The notes beneath the pieces were generated by a model. It had not been told where the DNA came from. It did no database searches and worked only from the letters and a program-made list of their open reading frames with translations. Below are positions 32,343-38,076 of a stretch of 38,076 bases of DNA, in pieces (position 1 is the first letter of the stretch; every line of letters starts with the position of its first letter). The DNA comes from CAZAYP01 sp964489425 [NCBI: uncultured Verrucomicrobiota bacterium] (GTDB taxonomy: Bacteria; Verrucomicrobiota; Kiritimatiellia; RZYC01): assembly GCA_964489425.1 (NCBI GenBank), contig CAZAYP010000054.1, positions 1 through 38,076 on the forward strand, written 5' to 3'. The translations under genes and the position numbers were made by a program.

Positions 32343-33944
32343 ATGGCCTGTCTTGAGATGCGTAAGGAGTCCGCGTGGTGGTACGGCCGCTGGCAAAGCG
32401 GGAAAAAGATCTTCGTAAAAAACCTGGGTATACCCATCGAGGGTATGCGGCCCGCCTCCGTCAACACCCAGGGCGACCGTCGCTTTGAAACATCGCGGGC
32501 CAGAGCGCAGGCGAAGCTTGAGCAGCTTGTCAAAGATGCCCAGGACAAACGGCATACGGTCAAGCTACTTGAAACGATCCATGAAATTCAAACGGGACGA
32601 CCGGTCGGTTCACTCCCGCTGAACGACCTTTACCCGCGATGGCTGGACCTGCCCCGGCGCGCGATGCCGGGCACTAACTACCTGCAGTGGGCCGCGAGCG
32701 TTTTCAAACGATTTGCGGATTACGCGGCAGCCCAGAAACCACCCGTCACAGAAATGAATGCCGTCCCGCCCGAACTGGCCGCAGCCTTCATGAAGGCGGA
32801 ACAAAAACGCGGAGTCGCAGCCAAGACCCATAACGCCGAACTCTCGCTGCTCAAGGGCGCGTTCCACCGCCTGCGCCGCGTTGCTGGCATGGTGGACAAC
32901 CCGTTCGACGAGCTGGTTACCCGCGACGAAGACAGTTTCCACAGGAAGCCGTTCACGCCCGAAGAACTGCGCGCCATTTTGGACGCTGCGCGGGACGATG
33001 CACTCTGCAGGCCGCTGATCGTGACCGGCATGTGCACGGCAATGCGGCGCGGCGATGTGTGCCTGCTCAAATGGGCTGACGTGGACATGAAAAACTTGCT
33101 GATCAACGTGAAGACCAGCAAAACCGGTGCCCGCGTGCAGATCCCGATGTTTCCAATGCTCCAGGAGGAAATGGCCCGCCTGCCGCACACGTCGGAGTTC
33201 TGTTTCCCAGAGGCCGCTGCCATGTACCAGAAGAATCCTGATGGCATAAACTGGCGACTCAAGCGCGTTTTCCATGCCGCGGGCTTTGTTGATGATGACG
33301 AGGATACCGAGCAACCAGCCACCAATCCCGCGGGCCAGGAGCTGTCGCCGGAGCAGAAGAAGCAGCGAGGGGCAGAAATCCTGGCGGCGCTAGATCCGGC
33401 GAAATACCCAGCCAAGGCGCGCGCTCTCATGCCCCAGTTGTTCAGCCTGTACATGGACGGCTTGGACACGAAGAAGCTCGCTCGCCAACTCAACATCAGC
33501 GTGGGCAGCGTGTCGAAATACCTACACCTGGTCGAGCAAGTGGTCGGGTTTCCCGTGATCCGTCGCCATGCTAACGTCAGGCCGGCCGTGGTCCGCGATG
33601 GGATTTATGGCAAGCGGGAAAACGGCCTGCGCCGGATCAACCAACGCGGCTTCCACGCCTTCAGGGCGACATGGGTCACGCTGGCGCTGACCGCTGGCGT
33701 TCCCGTCGAGCTGGTCCGGCGCGTCACAGGGCACACGGTCACGGAAACGGTCTTGGGGCATTACTTCCAACCGGGCCGTGAGCAATTTCGCCAGGCTCTG
33801 CAATCGGCAATGCCCAAACTCCTGACCGCCGGCGCGCCCAGCGCGGCGGAGCAGGCGAGGACGATCTTGGAGAACATGTCAGCCAAGACGTGGCGGGCGG
33901 ATCGGCAGAGGGTGTTGGCTTTGTTGAGCGAGGGGGGAAGATAA
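32343..33944 (+). CDS. int: Tyrosine recombinase/integrase with an inserted helix-turn-helix region
   Basis: GGAGG lies just before the ATG at 32343. The 533-residue protein has an N-terminal arm-binding/core-binding part (about 1-200). The catalytic domain has Arg235 ('CTAMRRGDVCLLKW'), Lys260 ('TSKTGARV'), His438 and Arg441 ('GFHAFRATW'), His464 ('VTGHTVTE') and nucleophile Tyr474 ('LGHYFQP'). The motif set is complete, so it should be active. Between Lys260 and His438 it is about 100 residues longer than common integrases. The extra part (about 330-430) includes 'DTKKLARQLNISVGSVSKYL', a recogniser-like helix-turn-helix. It sits next to a tRNA 3' end, the usual target of this class, with its own promoter. 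Confidence 0.93.
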   Translation: MACLEMRKESAWWYGRWQSGKKIFVKNLGIPIEGMRPASVNTQGDRRFETSRARAQAKLEQLVKDAQDKRHTVKLLETIHEIQTGRPVGSLPLNDLYPRWLDLPRRAMPGTNYLQWAASVFKRFADYAAAQKPPVTEMNAVPPELAAAFMKAEQKRGVAAKTHNAELSLLKGAFHRLRRVAGMVDNPFDELVTRDEDSFHRKPFTPEELRAILDAARDDALCRPLIVTGMCTAMRRGDVCLLKWADVDMKNLLINVKTSKTGARVQIPMFPMLQEEMARLPHTSEFCFPEAAAMYQKNPDGINWRLKRVFHAAGFVDDDEDTEQPATNPAGQELSPEQKKQRGAEILAALDPAKYPAKARALMPQLFSLYMDGLDTKKLARQLNISVGSVSKYLHLVEQVVGFPVIRRHANVRPAVVRDGIYGKRENGLRRINQRGFHAFRATWVTLALTAGVPVELVRRVTGHTVTETVLGHYFQPGREQFRQALQSAMPKLLTAGAPSAAEQARTILENMSAKTWRADRQRVLALLSEGGR

Positions 33945-34187
33945 GTCTCAATACTAGCGCCGATGGCCGGCGTGGGGCCGTTTGTGATTCCTAGTGCGAC
34001 GCGATAACTCAGCACGGTTTTTATTCACCCGACACGCATGGACCCACCTGATGGATCAGTGCTCGCCAATCTGGGCGATCCATGCAATTATACGGCCGAT
34101 TATCCTCGCGGATTTCCGAATGCTCTACCAAGGCCACCGAGGTGTTAAACTTGTCGGGTCGATTATCCTATTAATGGCCTGCTGCAT

Positions 34188-35018
34188 CTAGTTAGTATTT
34201 ATTTCTTCTCCGGTTTCTTCATTAACTATCACTCTGGACAATAACTTTTTACCCAAAGCCCGTCCCTCGTTGATCCACTTTTTCGCTGCTTGCCGGCTTA
34301 TCCCGAACATGGAGCCGATGACACGATCCGGTGGTAGTTTTCGATACGCCGCCTTTACATCCCCATATTCATCAGCTGTGGTGTCTATTTTAGCTTGTTC
34401 ATACTTTTCTTCTTGATTCGATATTTTTTCACGTACTTCTTCGTGAGCAAAATGTGGCATACTATCTTCTATATCTCTTTCATCGTAATTCCGTGCTGTT
34501 CGATCAACCGCATCTCCGCGTATTCGTCGTACTTCTTTATCAAATATTAGAGCCTGCATTATATTTAGGCCGTAATTTTGCAAAAGCCAATTTTCAACAT
34601 CTGCATCGCAATTCATAGAATAAAGCCATTTATCTATGTTAAGGATAGACGCCACCTTTTTCTCAATAATGTGCGCCTGATTTTCACAGGCGATCATCTT
34701 ATTTGCGATTTTCGCGGCGTAGAAGTCTGCCAATTTAAGAGTTTTTTCTCTATATATTTTAACGACCGTATCACCATTTTCAAATGGCTGCACTCCCGGC
34801 GGTGCCCCGATAAGCCATTTTGGCGATAAATCGAGCATGGCCCGAATCTCTCTATTATTGGTTTTGCTATTTTTATATATTTCGCATCGTATGCCAGGAT
34901 CAACATCAGGAAGAGATGATTTCGTCCATATAAAAGCCAATAGTTCAAGTTGCTCAAGCAGCGTATCCGGCATTTTCAGTTGAAATAATCCTTTTCCAGC
35001 ATCGGCGTACTCGCTCAA
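34188..35018 (-). CDS. Hypothetical protein with C-terminal helix-turn-helix-like segment
   Basis: The 276-residue product is mostly uncharacterised. Near its C-terminus it has 'LPPDRVIGSMFGISRQAAKKW', which has the spacing of a helix-turn-helix, followed by a basic helix. The middle is acidic and probably helical ('REKISNQEEKYEQAKIDTTA'). The start overlaps the stop of the upstream HTH gene as ATGA, so both are made from one transcript. The AT-rich composition differs from the integrase beside it. It could be a repressor or an accessory control protein of the right-hand element. Confidence 0.7.
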   Translation of the reverse strand: MSEYADAGKGLFQLKMPDTLLEQLELLAFIWTKSSLPDVDPGIRCEIYKNSKTNNREIRAMLDLSPKWLIGAPPGVQPFENGDTVVKIYREKTLKLADFYAAKIANKMIACENQAHIIEKKVASILNIDKWLYSMNCDADVENWLLQNYGLNIMQALIFDKEVRRIRGDAVDRTARNYDERDIEDSMPHFAHEEVREKISNQEEKYEQAKIDTTADEYGDVKAAYRKLPPDRVIGSMFGISRQAAKKWINEGRALGKKLLSRVIVNEETGEEINTN

Positions 35019-35452
35019 CTTTTTTTTGCAGCATATATATGCAATTCCTCCATGCCGACTATACTGACATTTTTCATTAAACTATGTGCAAAGCAATGGT
35101 TGCCACGACATATTTCATATATTCCGAAATAAGCCAAGTCGGCGCAGGCCCCGCCCATGATCGCGCTAATTAGCCGTCCAACAAGCTGTTCCGAAGAATA
35201 GGGCAGGCCATCCAGCTTGTAGTAAATATTCTTCCATGCCGGACGCTTGCTGTCACGCGGGCGCTTATCCTTGCCGCGCCCGCGAATCACACGCAAAAGG
35301 TCGCTTAGGCGTATGCCGGTGGCTTTGCGCCCTCGCCGCGCGGCTCCGCGCCAAGGCAATATCCCCTTTTTAACATAACGCTGAACCGTATCCTCGCATA
35401 CATTGGCAGCCTTAGCAGCCTTTGTCATGCTTAGCAGACTGTTTATATTCAT
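35015..35452 (-). CDS. HTH protein with excisionase-like N-terminus
   Basis: The N-terminal ~60 residues contain 'TKAAKAANVCEDTVQRYVKK' followed by a basic 'GAARRGRKATGIRLSDL', the form of an excisionase/MerR winged helix. The rest (about 65-145) holds four Cys/His residues ('GGACADLAYFGIYEICRGNH'), possibly a small metal site. AAGGGG precedes the ATG at 35452 by about 5 bases. Coupled to the downstream gene by ATGA. Divergent from the Cro/cI-like gene at 35706, as in phage immunity regions. Confidence 0.7.
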   Translation of the reverse strand: MNINSLLSMTKAAKAANVCEDTVQRYVKKGILPWRGAARRGRKATGIRLSDLLRVIRGRGKDKRPRDSKRPAWKNIYYKLDGLPYSSEQLVGRLISAIMGGACADLAYFGIYEICRGNHCFAHSLMKNVSIVGMEELHIYAAKKS

Positions 35453-35497
35453 ATATTCCCCTTATATCTTACATAATGTTCATCCCGGCATGCTCTA

Positions 35498-35511
35498 ATA
35501 TCATATGATAT
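35498..35511. promoter_or_regulatory. 14-bp palindrome in the divergent control region
   Basis: ATATCATATGATAT is a perfect palindrome in the AT-rich gap 35453-35705 between divergent regulator genes. It is a candidate operator for one of them. Confidence 0.4.
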
Positions 35512-35705
35512 ATCTTACCCCTCGTCATATTTACTGTTAAGAGAAATATCACCAATAGTTACAACAATCGTCTATTTGCGCAATAGCAGGCATATTCAAT
35601 TCATAATACCCGGGTCGATTTAGCTCCTCTTTATGATCATTCCATATACCGCACACTAACACATTTTGCAATGCGGGTAATGACAACAACAACAGGAGTA
35701 AAAAT

Positions 35706-35909
35706 ATGAATAATATCAGAAATTGTCGCGAAAGGGCCGGCATGAGTCAGACCGATCTGGCCATTGCCGCTGGCATACATCCTTCAACGCTAAATCGCGT
35801 TGAGCGCGGGGTAAATCCAAATATGCAAACGGCAAAACGAATTGCGGTGGCTTTGGATTGTCAAATAGCAAAACTGTTTCCAAAGGCAGAGCAGCTTCGG
35901 CGATATTGA
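35706..35909 (+). CDS. Cro/cI-like XRE regulator
   Basis: AGGAG precedes the ATG at 35706 by about 7 bases. The 67-residue protein is one helix-turn-helix domain: 'RAGMSQTDLAIAAGIHPSTL' followed by 'NRVERG' and a helix 'TAKRIAVALDCQIAKLF'. It is the first gene of the rightward operon and faces the leftward HTH genes, the layout of a lysogeny-type switch. Confidence 0.88.
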   Translation: MNNIRNCRERAGMSQTDLAIAAGIHPSTLNRVERGVNPNMQTAKRIAVALDCQIAKLFPKAEQLRRY

Positions 35910-35979
35910 TAAAGGCTTGGCATCATATCGATGTAATAAATGTGGAACATGATAGCTGCGGTCTAATGCAAGGTGATAA

Positions 35980-36291
35980 ATGGATAAAATAGAAACTATC
36001 AAGACTGTATTGAAGGGGCTGGAATACACGCCCGAGCGCGTCGCCGCAGCCGTTGCCGCTCTTGATGGGCGCGACGCCCCGAATGGGCAGCCGGAGATTT
36101 TCCTGACGCCTAAAGATCTTTGCGCCTGCCTCAAAATCTCGACGACAACACTCTGGCGAATGCGCCCACCGCACCACTGGGTAGGCCGGAGAAAGCGCTA
36201 CCTGTTGCCCGAGGTGTTGGCCGCACTCAAATCTTCGGCTGGGTCGGAAAATGATTTTTCGTCCAGGGTGACGAATGTAGAGAAACAGTAG
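35980..36291 (+). CDS. Small excisionase-like DNA-binding protein
   Basis: AAGG precedes the ATG at 35980 by 6-7 bases. The 103-residue product has an N-terminal helical ~40 residues and then 'LTPKDLCACLKISTTTLWRM', 'HHWVGRRKRYLLPEVLAAL', a winged-helix of the AlpA/excisionase kind. It may direct excision by the integrase or control the replication genes that follow. Confidence 0.75.
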   Translation: MDKIETIKTVLKGLEYTPERVAAAVAALDGRDAPNGQPEIFLTPKDLCACLKISTTTLWRMRPPHHWVGRRKRYLLPEVLAALKSSAGSENDFSSRVTNVEKQ

Positions 36292-36327
36292 AAACAAATA
36301 GCAAAAAGAAAGAAGAGGAATATTGCC

Positions 36328-36849
36328 ATGGCAATCATCCCAGTATCGCAATCGAAGAAGATGTTCCAAACCGGTCCAGAGGTGCCGCCCAAGGGCACGT
36401 TCGCGGCGACCTGTGTCGACATACAGGACCGTTACGGCGTCATAAGACAGATGTATCAATCGGAGAAAACTGAGAAGGTAGATTTGACAGCGTTCTTATT
36501 CGAATTCAAGGACAGGTCCGGGAAGCACTACAAGATCGCATCGAAAACATTTCGGGTCAGCAACCATGAAAAAAGTGGACTCTACGCATTCTTGAAGGCG
36601 TGGACAGGCCGCCCACCTCAAGAGGGCTTCGATTGCGCGGAACTCAAGGGCACAATGGCACTAATCACTGTGGGGCATGTTCCGTCGCAGAAAGATCCTG
36701 AGCGTCCGTTCGCAAATATTGTGAGCATCAGCCCCGTCCCTGACGACATGCTCGCAACAACGCCAGTGCCCGCGTCTGCCGTACAGCAGCAACCGGCGCT
36801 CACGGGCATTGCGCAGGACGACGGGAACTGGGCCGATGACAACGAATAA
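36328..36849 (+). CDS. DUF669-like phage protein, possible single-strand DNA-binding protein
   Basis: AAGAGGA lies about 8 bases before the ATG at 36328. The 173-residue product has a beta-rich core starting 'PPKGTFAATCVDIQDRYGVI' (about 20-39), then 'LTAFLFEFKDRSGKHYKIAS' and 'KGTMALITVGHV'. A low-complexity tail ends in acidic 'DDGNWADDNE'. A beta-barrel followed by an acidic tail is typical of phage single-strand-binding proteins. The acidic tip could recruit the primase encoded next. The assignment is by shape and neighbourhood. The primase start lies inside its last 14 bases. Confidence 0.65.
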   Translation: MAIIPVSQSKKMFQTGPEVPPKGTFAATCVDIQDRYGVIRQMYQSEKTEKVDLTAFLFEFKDRSGKHYKIASKTFRVSNHEKSGLYAFLKAWTGRPPQEGFDCAELKGTMALITVGHVPSQKDPERPFANIVSISPVPDDMLATTPVPASAVQQQPALTGIAQDDGNWADDNE

Positions 36850-38062
36850 AAGACCAGAAAAGCCCATCGAGCTTGTTATCGCGCGCCTGGAGCAGGTTGG
36901 GGGCGCCCCGCGCCCTCAGCCTTCCGGCGGCTGGATGGCGCGATGTCCGGCACATGACGATCAGACCCCCAGCCTGTCTATAAGCGAATCAGACGATGGC
37001 AAGGTCCTGCTGCACTGCCATGCCGGCTGTAAGGTGGCGATGATCGTGACCGCACTTAGCCTCACGATTAAAGATCTATTCCCGCCGAAAAAGGCGAAAA
37101 AGCAATCTCGCCTTGTTGCCGCGTACGGCTATACGGACGAGAAGGCGACCTTGTTGTACGAGAAAGTCCGATACGAACCCAAATCCTTTAGCCAGCGTCG
37201 ACCTGATGGCCAGGGTGGCTGGATTTGGAATCTTGGTGCCGGATGGTATACGAGCAGCAACGGAGCCTGGACGGCCATTGCGGGCGCCACCAATCCCAAG
37301 CAACAACCGACCGATACTGCTGTCTGGTTCCCAGAAGTGCGCAAGGTCCTCTACCGCCTACCCGGGGTCATCAACGCGGTCAGCCAAAAGCTCCCGGTCT
37401 ATTTTGTCGAGGGGGAAAAGGACGTTGAAAACTTAGTTAATCTGGGTTTCACGGCCACGACAAACCAATGCGGCGCCGGCGAGGCGTGGGACCCGGCGTA
37501 TGGTGCCTGCCTCAAGGGCGCGTCGGTTGTCATCATCCCGGACGACGACCCGCCCGGCCTGGAGCATGCGGAGAAATACGCGACCGCCCTCAGTGGCATC
37601 GCCGCCGAAGTGAAGCTCGTACGGCTTCCGAATCTACCGACCGGCGGCAAAGATGTAAGCGACTGGATTGCGGCAGGGCACACCAAGATGGAGTTGGAAG
37701 TGCTGGTTGCTGCGACCCAACCGTATGTGCCGCCTGGAACCCCTGTCATCATGGACAGCGGCCCGGATGAAATACGGCGCCCGCTGTGCCTAGTGCGCGA
37801 CCATGCCTATGCCGCGGCGTGGGCGCACGTAAAGGCCGGGGACAAGGAGTCGAGAGAGCTATTCGTAATCCGGGACGACGGCACCGTCTACAACCACGAA
37901 CCTTTCCTTGGCGTGCAGCCACTCAGCGATCTCGGCCTGAACGTACACCTGCCCGAAGCCCCGCCGCCAGGGCGCGGGTGGAGCGGCGCCGGCGTCAACG
38001 CGTATCGCTCAGGAAAACGGCCTAACCCGGATATTTCACACCGTCACATTACAAGCGGGTGA
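36836..38062 (+). CDS. CHC2-type zinc-finger/TOPRIM primase
   Basis: The ATG at 36836 lies within the previous gene. The 408-residue product has a CHC2-like zinc finger ('ARCPAHDDQTPSLSI' and 'VLLHCHAGC', about 33-64). A TOPRIM fold follows with 'VYFVEGEKDVENL' (about 188-200, catalytic Glu) and 'VVIIPDDDPPG' (about 230-240, Asp cluster). This is a primase that starts DNA chains for the element. The C-terminal ~90 residues contain 'GRGWSGAGVNAYRSGKRPNP', which in related primase-helicases leads into a helicase. Here a stop follows 18 codons later, close to the window edge. It may be a stand-alone primase with the helicase encoded next, or the frame may be broken; see findings. Confidence 0.88.
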   Translation: MTTNKRPEKPIELVIARLEQVGGAPRPQPSGGWMARCPAHDDQTPSLSISESDDGKVLLHCHAGCKVAMIVTALSLTIKDLFPPKKAKKQSRLVAAYGYTDEKATLLYEKVRYEPKSFSQRRPDGQGGWIWNLGAGWYTSSNGAWTAIAGATNPKQQPTDTAVWFPEVRKVLYRLPGVINAVSQKLPVYFVEGEKDVENLVNLGFTATTNQCGAGEAWDPAYGACLKGASVVIIPDDDPPGLEHAEKYATALSGIAAEVKLVRLPNLPTGGKDVSDWIAAGHTKMELEVLVAATQPYVPPGTPVIMDSGPDEIRRPLCLVRDHAYAAAWAHVKAGDKESRELFVIRDDGTVYNHEPFLGVQPLSDLGLNVHLPEAPPPGRGWSGAGVNAYRSGKRPNPDISHRHITSG

Positions 38063-38076
38063 CGCGGCGAAAATTG

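Overview
The window is accessory DNA of a Gram-negative bacterium, moderately GC-rich except for an AT-rich block at about 14.3-18.0 kb. The lipoprotein next to a secreted SUMF1-domain protein with a Thr-Pro linker resembles what is common in the Verrucomicrobiota/Kiritimatiellota/Planctomycetota (PVC) group. That placement is inference from style; no rRNA or housekeeping gene is present to confirm it. No intact tRNA was seen.

Layout. (1) 1-2.1 kb: a minus-strand helicase-like ATPase running off the left edge, then an orphan protein with a C-terminal excisionase-like helix-turn-helix. (2) 2.7-12.2 kb: a minus-strand type I restriction-modification operon, hsdM-hsdS-PLD nuclease-AlbA_2/ATPase-hsdR, followed (12.4-13.4 kb, minus) by a separate NucS-like PD-(D/E)XK nuclease. 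(3) 13.6-18.0 kb: a Lys/Ala-rich coiled-coil protein, then an AT-rich block with three unrecognised genes around an OGG-fold DNA glycosylase that keeps its catalytic Lys and Asp. (4) 18.2-21.4 kb: a small protein with a bacterial-histone-like pattern directly followed by an HU/IHF protein, then a lipoprotein, a secreted SUMF1-domain protein and an orphan. (5) 21.4-22.5 kb: an HNH nuclease with four Cys-rich repeats. (6) 22.9-31.8 kb: a plus-strand phage/plasmid-like module with many hypothetical genes, a Cas4/RecB-like nuclease, a DUF932 protein, a C39-like cysteine peptidase, an acid-ceramidase-like Ntn hydrolase, a sliding-clamp homologue and HTH regulators. (7) 32.1 kb: an isolated 3' half of tRNA-Pro(CGG), read as an attachment site. 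(8) 32.3-38.1 kb: a second element that starts with a tyrosine integrase and continues with regulators, a DUF669-like protein and a CHC2/TOPRIM primase.

The simplest reading is two mobile elements abutting at one tRNA-Pro integration site. The left one carries the defence and chromatin-like cargo; the right one is cut by the window edge. Within the left element the type I operon, the NucS-like nuclease and the glycosylase cassette look like a defence island. The 22.9-31.8 kb genes look like replication and recombination functions plus cargo. The best candidates for something undescribed are the AT-rich glycosylase cassette, the histone-like/HU pair, the peptidase/ceramidase pair, the mobile sliding clamp with its tail, and the footprint of a gene insertion inside the type I operon.
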